A stretch of 64,000 nucleotides of DNA, taken from NCBI GenBank assembly GCA_002700095.1, contig PACL01000047.1, positions 40,261 through 104,260 of the forward strand, read 5' to 3'. Shown in pieces: positions 7,135 through 16,368 of this stretch (positions are counted from its first letter, which is position 1; each line of letters opens with the position of its first letter). Source of the DNA: Fulvimarina sp. Its GTDB lineage: Bacteria; Pseudomonadota; Alphaproteobacteria; Rhizobiales; Rhizobiaceae. Position numbers and translations under genes: made by a program. Under the pieces are notes generated by a model, which saw only the letters and a program-made list of their open reading frames with translations, did not search any database and had not been told where the DNA came from.

Positions 7135-7702
7135 CGGCACCTCGCGCGTCGTTCGTTTTGCCCGCCTTCGGCCGCGCCTTTGCGCTCCTCTTCGGCCCCG
7201 CCTGCCGTCTGCGCGCCTGCGCCGCCGGCGCGGACGTCGCTTCCGTCCCCGCCTCGTCGCCGAACAGCTTCGGTCCGCCGGCACGCCGCGCATCCAGCGC
7301 CCGCAGCCGGCGCATGAACGCCTCGCGCAGCCGCAACGTCTCCACCTCGTCGCCCTCGCCAGCCCTGGCTTCCAGCGAGCGCAGCTCCAGGAGCTTCTCC
7401 AGCGTCCGGGTCAGGAGAATCAGCGCGTCGGCCCGTTCCTTGAAGCTTCCCCGCGCCGCGGCCGGCTTGGCGCCGACTGGTGCCGGCCTGCCGGTCGCTG
7501 CCGTCCTGCCGGTCGCCCGGCCCTTCAACGCGGGGCGGCTCTCCGTGCCGCCGACACCGGCGGACGGCCCCGGCGCCTCCCTGGCTGTATGCTCGTCCAT
7601 CGCCCCCGCCTCGAGGCGCTCCACCTCGCGCAGCAACAGCGCGAACAGTCGGTGCGACAAGAGTTCCGCCATCCGCGCCTCGAACCCGCATGCGTCCCGC
7701 AT
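7124..7702 (-). CDS. GTA g1-like protein (possible small terminase)
   Basis: A 192-residue protein directly upstream of and overlapping the large terminase. The N-terminus (MAELLSHRLFALLLREVERLE) and a central helical block (KERADALILLTRTLEKLLELRSLE) resemble the short proteins at the head of rhizobial GTA clusters; in Rhodobacter g1 acts as the small terminase. The middle and C-terminal segments are Ala/Arg/Lys-rich and low in complexity. A second in-frame ATG lies 10 codons in and could be the true start. Assignment rests on position and helical pattern. Confidence 0.65.
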   Translation of the reverse strand: MRDACGFEARMAELLSHRLFALLLREVERLEAGAMDEHTAREAPGPSAGVGGTESRPALKGRATGRTAATGRPAPVGAKPAAARGSFKERADALILLTRTLEKLLELRSLEARAGEGDEVETLRLREAFMRRLRALDARRAGGPKLFGDEAGTEATSAPAAQARRRQAGPKRSAKARPKAGKTNDARGADGA

Positions 7703-7833
7703 GCCGACCCGGCCTTGCGACCGCCCGGACCCGGAAACGAAAAGGCGGCCCCGATGTACCGGTGCCGCCCACTGAATTTTCGATGATGACTGAACCCTAC
7801 CCGACGACCGTCACGCAGTCAAGGACTTTTTTC

Positions 7834-8364
7834 CTATCCCTGTTTCTGCGGCACCGGCTCGAAGTCCGCCTCGTCCTGGTCCTCCGCCGCATCCTCGTCC
7901 TCTCCCGGCCATTCCACCAGGTGATCCTCGTAGTCCTCCAGCGCCAGGCCCTCCTCGCTGACCGTGCGCCCCCGCACCGACACCCCCGCCTGGTGCACCG
8001 TCTCGCGGTCGCCGGAGACCAGGTGGTGCCACCAGTAGAGGTCGCGCCCCTCGGCGACCAGGCGGTAGGCGCAGGAGGGCGGCAGCCAGGTCAGCGTGCG
8101 CACCGCCTCCGGCGTCAGGCCGACGCAGTCCGGCACCACCTCGTGGCGGGTCTCGTACTGCCCGCAGCGGCACTTCTCGCCGTCGAGCAGCCGGCAGGCG
8201 ACGTTGGTCCAGGCGATCTCGCCGGTGTCCCAGTCCTCCAGCTTGTTCAGGCAGCAGCGGCCGCAGCCGTCGCACAGCCGCTCCCACTCCTCGCCCGTCA
8301 GTTCCTCGAGGCTCTTCGCCCGCCAGTACGGCACAAGATCGTGATCGGCGCTGCCATCGTTCAT
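7834..8364 (-). CDS. YcgN-family cysteine cluster protein (UPF0260)
   Basis: A 176-residue protein. Conserved Cys positions occur in [32 protein letters not shown] and VPDCVGL, and the block WLPPSCAYR and [11 protein letters not shown] is typical of UPF0260/YcgN. The cluster probably binds a metal ion; the biological role is unknown. The Met at 8364 (MNDGSADHD) fits the family start. An acidic tail ([13 protein letters not shown]) follows the domain. It is divergent from the penicillin-binding protein gene, with about 170 bases between them. The bases just downstream (7703-7833) hold no gene. Confidence 0.85.
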   Translation of the reverse strand: MNDGSADHDLVPYWRAKSLEELTGEEWERLCDGCGRCCLNKLEDWDTGEIAWTNVACRLLDGEKCRCGQYETRHEVVPDCVGLTPEAVRTLTWLPPSCAYRLVAEGRDLYWWHHLVSGDRETVHQAGVSVRGRTVSEEGLALEDYEDHLVEWPGEDEDAAEDQDEADFEPVPQKQG

Positions 8365-8538
8365 CGGGAAACCATGCGGTGAATTTTGAAGATTTTTCGG
8401 TGCCTTCGGCCTATAAGAGGCGTGAGGGACGACGTAAGATGTCATGGATGGCCGCACAAGTCGCGGCCATGATCGACCGCACCGCCAGTGGGAGCCAGGG
8501 CTTGAAGGCCCGCTTCCGTGCGGGCGTTGCGCAGGATA

Positions 8539-10722
8539 ATGGGCTGGCCCTTGCAGAACGACACGAATCAATCCCGGAAGCGCCGGCAGCCCTCGCGACT
8601 CATCGAGGTCGACGCCTGGATCGATTCCGGCCTGTGGCGCGCCTTCCACGCCTTCGCCGCCTGGTGGGAAGGCGTCACCATCGTCTCGCGAAAATTCCGC
8701 GCCCGCGGCTTCAACCGGGTGCTGGTCGAAGTTGCCTGCGAGGGGCTCACCCTCGGCCTCGTCGGCTTCGTCATTCTCTTCGCCCTCGCCCAGCCGGCCA
8801 TCAAGATGACGAAGAACGGCCTGCCGCAGGAGAGCGACTATTCGGTCCAGTTCCTCGACAAGCATGGCGAGGAGATTGGCCGGCGCGGCATCATGCGCGC
8901 CGCCGCAGTGCCCATCGACGAGATGCCGGACAGTTTCATCAAGGCGCTGCTCGCCACCGAGGACCGCCGCTTCTTCGATCATTTCGGCATCGACTTCCTC
9001 GGCCTGATGCGCGCCATGACCGTCAATGCCCAGGCCGGCGGCGTCGTCCAGGGCGGCTCGACCCTCACCCAGCAGCTCGCCAAGAACATCTTCCTGTCCA
9101 ACGAACGCAGCCTCGATCGCAAGATCAAGGAAGCCTTCCTCTCGCTCTGGTTGGAATCCCATTACTCCAAGCGCCAGATCCTCGCGATGTATCTCGACCG
9201 CGCCTATATGGGCGGCGGCAGCTTCGGCGCGGCGGCGGCGTCGGAGTTCTATTTCGGCAAGAACATCCGCGAGGTCTCCCTCGCCGAGGCGGCGATGCTG
9301 GCCGGCCTGTTCAAGGCCCCGGCGAAATACGCGCCGCACATCAACCTGCCGGCGGCGAGAGCCCGCGCCAACGAAGTCCTGACCAACATGGTCCAGGCGA
9401 ACTTCCTCACCGAGGGCCAGGTGATCGCCGCGCGGCGCAATCCGGCCACCGCGATCGACCGCTCCTCGACCCCGTCGCCGGACTATTTCCTCGACTACGC
9501 CTTCGAGGAGGTGCAGCGCATCGCCAAGGCCAAGGGCCTGACGCAGCACAACTTCGTCGCCCGCACCACGATCGACCTCGACCTGCAGAAGCTCGCCGAC
9601 GAGGCGGTGGAATACAATCTGCGCCAGTTCGGCAAGACCTACGACGTCGGCGAAGCGGCGATGGTGGTCCTGTCCGCCGACGGCAGCGTCCGGGCGATCG
9701 TCGGTGGCCGCGACTACGGCGTCTCGCAGTTCAACCGCGCCACCCGGGCGCTGCGCCAGCCGGGCTCGTCCTTCAAGGTCTATGTCTATGCCGCGGCCAT
9801 GCAGCAGGGCATGAAGCCGACGGACACCATCGTCGACAGCCCGATCACCATCGGCAAGTGGTCGCCGCAGAACTACGGCCGGTCGTTCGCGGGGCGTGTC
9901 ACCCTTGCCAATGCGCTGGCCCGCTCGCTCAACGTGCCGGCGGTCAAGCTCTACCAGAAGGTCGGGTTCGAGAACACGGTGGAGACCGCCAAGGCGATGG
10001 GAATCGAATCCCCCCTGCGCGGCGACAAGACCATGGCGCTGGGCACCAGCGAGGTGACCGTCATGGATCAGGCGACCGCCTACACGGTCTTCGCCAATGG
10101 CGGCATGAACTCCAACCGCCACGCCATCCAGCAACTGTCCGACGGCACCGGCAAGGTCGTCTGGGACGCCCGCAGCGACATGCCGCCGCGCCAGCGCATC
10201 CTGTCCGAGGCCGCCACGAAATCGATGAACGAGATGCTGGTCGGCGTCAGCGAACGCGGCACGGCGCGCAAGGCCCAGCTGACCATGACCCGTGTCGGCG
10301 GCAAGACCGGCACCACCCAGTCCTATCGCGACGGCTGGTTCGTCGGCTACACCGGCAACTATGTCGGTGCCGTCTGGTTCGGCAACGACAGCTTCGCGCC
10401 GACCAACCGGCTGACCGGTGGCTCGCTGCCGGCCCTCACCTGGCAGCGCTTCATGGAGGCGGCCCACCAGCACATCGACCTGAAGCCGATCCCCTATATC
10501 GACGATCCCTTCCCCGCCGAAAGCGCCAAGGTCGCCAACGCACAGGGCGACGGGGTCCGGCCCGCGCCGCCCGAGACCCTCGGCAAGAAGACCCAGGACG
10601 TTCTGTCGGACATCGCCGACCGGCTCGATGCGATGAAGCCGCTGGAGGCCGAGCAGCTCGCCTCCGCAGAGGCGTCCGGCAGCGGCAGCGGCGGGGCCGC
10701 CGTCACCGCCCGCGCGCAGTAG
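8539..10722 (+). CDS. class A penicillin-binding protein (PBP1A family)
   Basis: A protein of about 727 residues, with a cytoplasmic N-terminus, one membrane segment ([14 protein letters not shown]), a glycosyltransferase domain and a transpeptidase domain. The glycosyltransferase shows [14 protein letters not shown] with the catalytic Glu, [12 protein letters not shown] and [12 protein letters not shown]. The transpeptidase shows QPGSSFKVY (SxxK), SLNVP (SxN) and KTGTT. It polymerises and cross-links peptidoglycan at the inner membrane. The ATG at 8539 is used; a GTG seven codons earlier (8518) is an alternative. DUF1214 and DUF1254 genes follow closely and may be co-transcribed. Confidence 0.93.
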   Translation: MGWPLQNDTNQSRKRRQPSRLIEVDAWIDSGLWRAFHAFAAWWEGVTIVSRKFRARGFNRVLVEVACEGLTLGLVGFVILFALAQPAIKMTKNGLPQESDYSVQFLDKHGEEIGRRGIMRAAAVPIDEMPDSFIKALLATEDRRFFDHFGIDFLGLMRAMTVNAQAGGVVQGGSTLTQQLAKNIFLSNERSLDRKIKEAFLSLWLESHYSKRQILAMYLDRAYMGGGSFGAAAASEFYFGKNIREVSLAEAAMLAGLFKAPAKYAPHINLPAARARANEVLTNMVQANFLTEGQVIAARRNPATAIDRSSTPSPDYFLDYAFEEVQRIAKAKGLTQHNFVARTTIDLDLQKLADEAVEYNLRQFGKTYDVGEAAMVVLSADGSVRAIVGGRDYGVSQFNRATRALRQPGSSFKVYVYAAAMQQGMKPTDTIVDSPITIGKWSPQNYGRSFAGRVTLANALARSLNVPAVKLYQKVGFENTVETAKAMGIESPLRGDKTMALGTSEVTVMDQATAYTVFANGGMNSNRHAIQQLSDGTGKVVWDARSDMPPRQRILSEAATKSMNEMLVGVSERGTARKAQLTMTRVGGKTGTTQSYRDGWFVGYTGNYVGAVWFGNDSFAPTNRLTGGSLPALTWQRFMEAAHQHIDLKPIPYIDDPFPAESAKVANAQGDGVRPAPPETLGKKTQDVLSDIADRLDAMKPLEAEQLASAEASGSGSGGAAVTARAQ

Positions 10723-10755
10723 CCGCGCGCTCGAAGCCACGGCGAAGTCCAACCG

Positions 10756-11340
10756 ATGCGTTTTACACTCCTCGTCATGATCGCGGTCACGATCGCCCTC
10801 TATCTCGGCGGCTGGTCGGCGCGATGGGCCATCGATCACTCCTCCGAGATCGGCACCGTCGTCGTCGGCCAGTGGCAGGCGACGCCCTTTGCCGGCGCGC
10901 CCGACGCCGATCCCTATTCCAAGGCGCGGCTCGCCGTTCTCGGCAACCTCACCCTCGGCATCGGCGAAGGCATCCAGTTCCGCAGCAGCGCCGACGAGGC
11001 GGGCCGCCCGCTGCGCCGGGAATGCAGCTATGTGATCGCCGGCACCCCCCCGCCCGCCCGCATCTTCACCCTCGCCGCCTATCAGCCGGAGGGCCAGTTG
11101 ATCCGGCCGAGCGCCGGGCGCCCGGGCTGGCTCACCTCCAACAACCTGATGCGCGACGACGCCAACGCCTTCAAGATCGCCGTCGGCCCGAAGGCGACGG
11201 CCGGCAACTGGCTCGCCACCTCGGGAACCGGCCCGATGACCCTGATGCTGGCGCTCTACGACACGCCCGCGAGCGCCGCCAGCGGCGCCTCCAGCCTCGC
11301 TTTGCCCTCGATCACCCGGGAGGGCTGCCTCGATGGGTAA
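10756..11340 (+). CDS. DUF1214 domain envelope protein
   Basis: A 194-residue protein with an N-terminal hydrophobic anchor ([16 protein letters not shown]), followed by a DUF1214-type domain: a [23 protein letters not shown] strand set and the [18 protein letters not shown] core. It starts 34 bases after the PBP1A stop and overlaps the next gene by 8 bases, so the three genes look like one operon. DUF1214 and DUF1254 often occur together, as two halves of one architecture, in alphaproteobacteria. The function is unknown; the anchor places it in the envelope. Confidence 0.85.
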   Translation: MRFTLLVMIAVTIALYLGGWSARWAIDHSSEIGTVVVGQWQATPFAGAPDADPYSKARLAVLGNLTLGIGEGIQFRSSADEAGRPLRRECSYVIAGTPPPARIFTLAAYQPEGQLIRPSAGRPGWLTSNNLMRDDANAFKIAVGPKATAGNWLATSGTGPMTLMLALYDTPASAASGASSLALPSITREGCLDG

Positions 11341-11953
11341 GCTCGCTCTCGCTTTCCTGATCGGCGTCGTCGGTGCGGGGCTGGTCCATATCGCGGTGAT
11401 CTTCACCATGCCGGACGTCGCCCGGCGCAATGCCTGGGGCCGGCTGGCCGAACTCGGCAAGCTCGACGACGTGGTCCGGGTCGCGGCCCTCGACAGCGCG
11501 CCGGATTCGGTCCTCGCCTCGGCCGATGCGCCGGCCGGCGACTTCGCCTTCGTCGATCCCGCCTTCGTCACCGCCGGATGCCGCTTCTCGCTCACCGAGG
11601 GACCGGTCCGCATTCGCGCCTCGCAGACCGATCCAGCCTTCTGGTCGGCGTCCATCTACAATCGCCAGGGCGACAATCTCTACAGCATCAACGACCGCTC
11701 GGCGGTCGAGAACGCCTTCGACCTTCTGGTCGGGACGAAGGACCAGCTCGTCGACAAGGCGGCCGCCGAGGACGAACCCGAGACCCAGATCCCGGTCGAG
11801 GTCGAGATGACCGAGGGCTACATGACGATCCGCGTCCTCGTCGACGAGGAGAGCAAGCGGCCGGCCGTCGATGCCTTCGTCTCGTCGATGACATGCGAGG
11901 TCTCGCCGACGGACGATGCGCTCTCGACCAATGCCATTCCGCGCGCCCGATAG
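11333..11953 (+). CDS. DUF1254 domain envelope protein
   Basis: A 206-residue protein. An N-terminal membrane segment ([23 protein letters not shown]) leads into a DUF1254-like region: [51 protein letters not shown]. It overlaps the upstream DUF1214 gene by 8 bases, so translation is probably coupled. In other alphaproteobacteria DUF1254 and DUF1214 are found as a pair or fusion; no reaction is known. Linkage to a PBP1A gene hints at a wall-related role, which is inference. Confidence 0.85.
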   Translation: MGKLALAFLIGVVGAGLVHIAVIFTMPDVARRNAWGRLAELGKLDDVVRVAALDSAPDSVLASADAPAGDFAFVDPAFVTAGCRFSLTEGPVRIRASQTDPAFWSASIYNRQGDNLYSINDRSAVENAFDLLVGTKDQLVDKAAAEDEPETQIPVEVEMTEGYMTIRVLVDEESKRPAVDAFVSSMTCEVSPTDDALSTNAIPRAR

Positions 11954-12023
11954 GGCCGGGCCGGCTCCTGTTCCATCGTCAGCGCAAGGGCGATCCGGGC
12001 ATCGGCCCTGAAGCCCGCGGGTC

Positions 12024-12266
12024 TCAGATCGCCGCCGGCACGCCAACGGACGCCTGGCAGAGATGGCGAGGCTGCGACGCCTCGCGCAGCGCCGCCGTCT
12101 GGTCTCCCCCGACCACCCGCCGCGCTGCCGTTGCACGCGCCTCGATCCGCTCGTGGCGGATGCAGGGCAGGATCACGACCTCCGCACCCCGCTGCCGGTG
12201 ATCTCCCCTTGCCCGGGAAACCGGGCCGGTTCGCATCCCCGGATCGAATGTCACGATCGTTCCCAT
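12024..12266 (-). CDS. possible small conserved protein, function unknown
   Basis: An 80-codon frame starting MGTIVTFDPGMRTGPVS with a GAEVVILPCIRHERIEA segment. Short Hyphomicrobiales proteins with an initial xIVxFDP block followed by a xVxxLPxxRxER block are common beside DUF2336 or envelope genes, which is the reason for listing it. Another in-frame Met would extend it upstream. No ribosome-binding site is convincing, and the rest of 11954-12530 shows nothing beyond an AT-richer promoter-like stretch at 12350-12440. Confidence 0.4.
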   Translation of the reverse strand: MGTIVTFDPGMRTGPVSRARGDHRQRGAEVVILPCIRHERIEARATAARRVVGGDQTAALREASQPRHLCQASVGVPAAI

Positions 12267-12530
12267 GCTCACACCCACCTCACCCATTCCGCTCGTCATT
12301 CCCCAAGGACAGGCAGCTCGCCCGACAAGCTCAGAGGACACCCTTCCACAGTTAACAGCTTGCTAAGAAATCTTGCGTAAACCTATCCAAAGTCTTCGAA
12401 ATCACCCTTTCGTGACGCAGTCGCAACGTTCCGTAAACCACCGTTATCGACCCGGCTCACGCGAGCTCTGGGATCCATGACCGGAGCGATGGCTGCTGCG
12501 TGCGGCGTGAACAGAGTTCAGCGGAGCGTC

Positions 12531-13622
12531 ATGGCCGACCGGATGCCACGCATCTTTCGAACGCTCGAGACCCGCGACGGGCGGAGCGCCTTCGACACCA
12601 TCGCCAAGGCGGCCGTCGCCGATTTCCTCGAGGTCCGGCAGCCAGCCACCGCGCGCGTCGCCGACTTTTCCCATCTCATGACGTCGATCTGGTCGAAGCT
12701 GCCGGCGGCGACCCGCAAGCAGCTGGCGATCGCCCTCGCCCCGTGTCCGCATGTCCCGCGCGCCGTCGTCGAGCTTCTCCTGTCGGAGCCTCCGGAAATC
12801 TCCGCGCCTTTCCTGTTCTCCAGCCCCTGCCTGACGCGCCAGGACGCCGCCGGTCTCGACTCGTCGATAGACCCTGCGCCGGCCGTGGATGAGGCCGACC
12901 GCCATCGCGCGGACAGGGCCGCCCGCGAGGCGATCGCCGGGCGCAAGCCCTCGTCCCGCGTTGACGCCTCCGGGGGCGGCAAGGTGGCTTCGCCGCCGCC
13001 CCTCGCCAGCGCCGCCGCGGCCCGCGACGCCCTTTTGGCGCTCGCCCGCGTCAAGCCGCGCCGCGCCGTGCCCGCCGCCGAGCTGCAGTCCGTCGCGCCC
13101 CCGGCCGAGGCGCCGGCCGAAGCAACGGCGGCGGCGCCGAAACCCGCCCGGCCCGCCAGATCCATCGCCGATCTCCTCCGGGAAGCCCGAAGCGGCAGTC
13201 CGCAGCGAACCATCCGCATGATCGCCGACCGCCTCCAGCTTTCGCCACAGATCGCCGCGACGCTGCCCACCGGCTCCGACGGCCGGGCGCTGGCCGCGGC
13301 GCTGAAGCTGCTCGGCCTGTCGGCCGCCGACGCCATGACGGTCGTGCTGCTCGTCCACGCGACCGCCGGCCGCGACGTCGATGCCTTTCGGGCGCTGAGG
13401 CGATTCTACGACGACGTGTCGGAAACGGCATGCCAGGTGGCGCTGGGCCTCGAGGCCGGCTCCTCGGTGAAGCTCAGCGACGGCAGGACCCGCGGTACCC
13501 ACCGCCCGCTCCACGCCGAAGGCGCCGGGCTGCGGCCGGCGACGCAAGGCCGGCCGGCCGCCTTCGGGCGGCGGCGGAACCTTCCATCAGGGCTCGCCGC
13601 CGGGAACGGCCGCAGGTCCTGA
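12531..13622 (+). CDS. DUF2336 domain protein
   Basis: A 363-residue protein. The N-terminal part (ETRDGRSAFDTIAKAAVADFLEV, FSHLMTSIWSKLPAATRKQLAIAL, VPRAVVELLLSEPPEISAPFLF) and the alpha-helical repeats after residue 200 match DUF2336, an alphaproteobacterial repeat family of unknown function. A long Ala/Pro-rich linker separates the parts. The ATG at 12531 follows GCGGAGCGTC; a longer frame begins at 12477. The last 36 bases overlap, convergently, the end of the next gene. The C-terminal 60 residues are low in complexity. Confidence 0.75.
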   Translation: MADRMPRIFRTLETRDGRSAFDTIAKAAVADFLEVRQPATARVADFSHLMTSIWSKLPAATRKQLAIALAPCPHVPRAVVELLLSEPPEISAPFLFSSPCLTRQDAAGLDSSIDPAPAVDEADRHRADRAAREAIAGRKPSSRVDASGGGKVASPPPLASAAAARDALLALARVKPRRAVPAAELQSVAPPAEAPAEATAAAPKPARPARSIADLLREARSGSPQRTIRMIADRLQLSPQIAATLPTGSDGRALAAALKLLGLSAADAMTVVLLVHATAGRDVDAFRALRRFYDDVSETACQVALGLEAGSSVKLSDGRTRGTHRPLHAEGAGLRPATQGRPAAFGRRRNLPSGLAAGNGRRS

Positions 13623-15140
13623 CGGCTCTTCCATCCCAGCGTCCGCTTCGGACGGCTCGGGCTCCGGCGTCTGGAAGGCCGACGCCTGGCGATACTTGAT
13701 GTAGTTTGGGAACAGCACAATCAGGTTGTACTGCCACCCCTCGCTGAGCTCGCGCTTGAAGCGGAACCGCGTCCCGGCCTGGACGAGTTCGAAGTCCTCC
13801 AGCCCTTCCAGCTTCCCGAAAAGCCCCTCCGGCGCGCGCCATTGCAGAGTGTCGAACAGCGTCGACGTCAGGGCCGCCAGCCGCTTCGCGCCGCGCTTCG
13901 CCTTGGCGGCGCCGTCGGCGACGAGCTTGATCCGCACGCTGGTCAGGGCGTCGCGTTCGAGGCCCCGCGCCATGACGAAGAGCTGCGGCACATCGGGCAG
14001 CGCCCGCTCAGCCACCGCGTCGGGGTCGTCGCCGATCGGAGCGTCCTCGAAATCGGCATCGGGCGCCACCTCCTCGCCCGATGCCGTCGCGGTGGCGTAG
14101 CATTCCCACTGTCCCGTCAGCAGTGCGCTCTCGTGCCACTTCATGATGCCGTCGCCGGGATCGATCGCCTGGCAGATCCGCTTCGGGTCGACCATGGCGA
14201 GGCGCACGAAGTCTTCCGCCCTCCCCGTGACGGGCGGGCTGAAGAGCCGCGGCGAGGCGATCGGCGCGACCTTCGGCACCGGTCCGGTCATCGCTGGACT
14301 CGCCCCGGGTTCCTCCGGCGGCCCCTCCCGGGCTGCCGTCGCGACGGGAGCGTCGAAGACCGAGCCGGTCGGAGCGGTGCGCTTCAGCCGGTCGCCGATC
14401 GCCTCGCCGGCCGGTGTGTTCATAAGGATCACCGCGAGACCGCCGGCGATGACGAGGGCGACGAGGCCGAGGCGGGTCGCGAGCCCGAGGACCTCGATGG
14501 GATTGAACCGGATTTCGGCCGGCGCAGCCGCGGCCACCGGCGCCTCCCAGGCCGGCTTGGCGCCGCGCTGCGCTTCCGGCACGCCCTGCGGAGGCGCCAC
14601 GCGGCGGCTCTCCTCCTGCCGCTCCGGCGGCTCTCCCGGCCCCTGCAGCGCCCGCTGCCCCATGCGTTGCTTCAACCGCCCGGCAGCCCCCGCAATCGCG
14701 CCAGCGGCATTCCCCACCTGCCGCCGAAGCCGGATCGTCGCACCCACGATGCGCTCGCGGCCCCCGGCTTTGCGAAGGCCGGCCAATGCGGCCGCGAAGC
14801 CCGCAGACGCCCTCGCCGCAACCGTCGCAACGGCCCTGCCGACCGTCGATCGCGCCGGTCCCGCCAGTCTCAAGGGTTTCGAGAGCCGCGCCACCGTGTC
14901 TCCGACCCCCGGCTTACGGGCAAAGGGCCGTGCCGCGGAATGTCGCAGGATCTCCAGGCGCCCGGCGGTCCACGCCGAAAACCGCTTCGAGCCCGCGGCA
15001 AGCCTCGCGCCGATGCGCGCGATCTCCGCTCCTCGCCGCTTCGCCCGCAAGCCGGCACCGGACAGCCATCCACCCGGCCGGCCGCGCCTTGCGCGCGCCA
15101 GCAGAAGCTGTGCCTTGTCCTGAAGGGCGTCGAAGCGCAT
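13587..15140 (-). CDS. DUF6030-like single-pass membrane protein
   Basis: A 517-residue protein. Residues 1-210 are basic and Ala/Arg-rich. A membrane segment (GLATRLGLVALVIAGGLAVILM) lies around 220-245, followed by a probably periplasmic domain with RAEDFVRLAMVDPKRICQAI, HESALLTGQWECYAT, and LFDTLQWRAPEGLFGKLEGLEDFEL. The C-terminal domain resembles the DUF6030 family of rhizobia, from memory rather than a search. The gene converges on and overlaps the DUF2336 gene. Function unknown. The Arg-rich N-terminus could be mis-started; internal starts exist. Confidence 0.6.
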   Translation of the reverse strand: MRFDALQDKAQLLLARARRGRPGGWLSGAGLRAKRRGAEIARIGARLAAGSKRFSAWTAGRLEILRHSAARPFARKPGVGDTVARLSKPLRLAGPARSTVGRAVATVAARASAGFAAALAGLRKAGGRERIVGATIRLRRQVGNAAGAIAGAAGRLKQRMGQRALQGPGEPPERQEESRRVAPPQGVPEAQRGAKPAWEAPVAAAAPAEIRFNPIEVLGLATRLGLVALVIAGGLAVILMNTPAGEAIGDRLKRTAPTGSVFDAPVATAAREGPPEEPGASPAMTGPVPKVAPIASPRLFSPPVTGRAEDFVRLAMVDPKRICQAIDPGDGIMKWHESALLTGQWECYATATASGEEVAPDADFEDAPIGDDPDAVAERALPDVPQLFVMARGLERDALTSVRIKLVADGAAKAKRGAKRLAALTSTLFDTLQWRAPEGLFGKLEGLEDFELVQAGTRFRFKRELSEGWQYNLIVLFPNYIKYRQASAFQTPEPEPSEADAGMEEPSGPAAVPGGEP

Positions 15141-15395
15141 GCCGGTCTATCGCTCGTCCATTCGCAACCGCATCCGGGGGATCGGGTTCGCTACGTCAGT
15201 TCCGCCCGCGGCAGCGTCAAGAGCTCAAGGCCCCAGTCCCGAAGGCCCGAGCCCCAGACCCGAAGTATCGGGCTCGAAAGTATCGCCCCAGCCGATATGC
15301 TGGCCGCATCCATCGCCACCGGCCCTCGCCCCGCCGGCCACCCACCCGAACCGGATGCCGTAGCCCGCACCACCGAGAGGATCTGACCGCAGATT

Positions 15396-15908
15396 ATGGC
15401 AAAACCCATGGAAGACGAAGGAGAAACGGCGGCAGCCTCGCTGCGGCCCTCGATCGTGCTCTACCAGCCGGACATCGCCGGCAACACCGGCACCATCCTG
15501 CGGCTTGCCGCCTGTTTCGGCCTTGGCGTCGAGATCGTCGAGCCGGCGGGGTTCGATGCCTCCGACCGCGCCCTGAAGCGGGCGGGGATGGACTATGCCG
15601 CCATGGCGACGCTGCGCCGCCACGACGACTTCGCCGCCTTCCTCGCCCACCGGCAGGCGCGGCCCGGCCGCATCGTCCTCCTGACCACCCGGGCCGACAT
15701 CGCCTATAGCGATTTTGAGTTCCGCCCCTCCGACCGCCTGCTCTTCGGCCGCGAAAGCGCCGGGGTGCCCGAGGACGTCCACGCCATGGCCGATGCCCGT
15801 TTGACCATTCCGATGGTGCCCGGTGCCCGCTCCCTCAACCTGGCCGTCTCGGCCGGCATCGTCGCGGCGGAAGCCATGCGGCAGCTGGCGTGGCCGGTCG
15901 GCGGCTGA
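15396..15908 (+). CDS. trmL: tRNA (cytidine(34)-2'-O)-methyltransferase
   Basis: A 170-residue SPOUT methyltransferase. Signature pieces are YQPDIAGNTGTILRLAACFG (N-terminal), LLFGRESAGVPEDV (SAM-binding knot) and IPMVPGARSLNLAVSAGIV (knot loop). TrmL methylates the wobble cytidine or uridine of tRNA-Leu isoacceptors. The length fits the family (about 155-170). Two starts are possible, 15396 (MAKPMEDEG) and 15408 (MEDEG). It stands alone; the 255 bases before it contain no gene. Confidence 0.92.
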   Translation: MAKPMEDEGETAAASLRPSIVLYQPDIAGNTGTILRLAACFGLGVEIVEPAGFDASDRALKRAGMDYAAMATLRRHDDFAAFLAHRQARPGRIVLLTTRADIAYSDFEFRPSDRLLFGRESAGVPEDVHAMADARLTIPMVPGARSLNLAVSAGIVAAEAMRQLAWPVGG

Positions 15909-16034
15909 CACCCTCGCCGGTCAGCGCAGCGGACCATCGCTCGATGCGCAAGGCGCTCGAGCGGATCACTGCTCGAATCTGTCGGAGCGTTCCTTCTGGC
16001 TTCGCATCACGGCTCGGGACGCCCCGCCCACCGG

Positions 16035-16217
16035 TCAGGATCCGGGCTGCGGCACCGCCGCCGGAGCCGGCGACGGCGCGGGCGAGGGCCCCGGCTCGGA
16101 GCTGCCCTCATAGATCCAGACGGCGCCGATCACGACGAGGAAGAAGACCAGGAGAAGCACGACCTGCAGCTTCATGCTGGACGGCCGGGGCTTGGAATAT
16201 CTCTCTTCCGGCTGCAT
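16035..16217 (-). CDS. small single-pass membrane protein, function unknown
   Basis: A 60-residue protein: a short charged N-terminus (MQPEERYSKPRPSSMKLQ), one hydrophobic segment (VVLLLVFFLVVIGAVWIY) and a Pro/Ala/Ser tail (GPSPAPSPAPAAV). GGGAG lies at the right distance before the ATG. The layout fits a small inner-membrane protein with a short periplasmic tail. No family recognised; it is divergent from the L,D-transpeptidase gene. Confidence 0.6.
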   Translation of the reverse strand: MQPEERYSKPRPSSMKLQVVLLLVFFLVVIGAVWIYEGSSEPGPSPAPSPAPAAVPQPGS

Positions 16218-16368
16218 CCGTCAGTCTCCCCCCGTCGCTCCCGGAACGGCCTCCCGAACTGGATTAAGCGTTTGTTAAGCATACACTTGTATTGATTGTA
16301 TGGCGAGTGAAAGATCGCCTCGCATAGGCTCGAGGTCCAGGATCTGCTCCGTTTCGAGGCGTCCCTCC

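Noticed and set aside
7834..11655. Very long open frame (over 1200 codons) on the minus strand opposite the PBP1A and DUF1214/DUF1254 genes
   Set aside because: It is antisense to clear enzyme genes, and its only recognisable part is the YcgN protein at its end; it stays open because of the GC-rich codon pattern.
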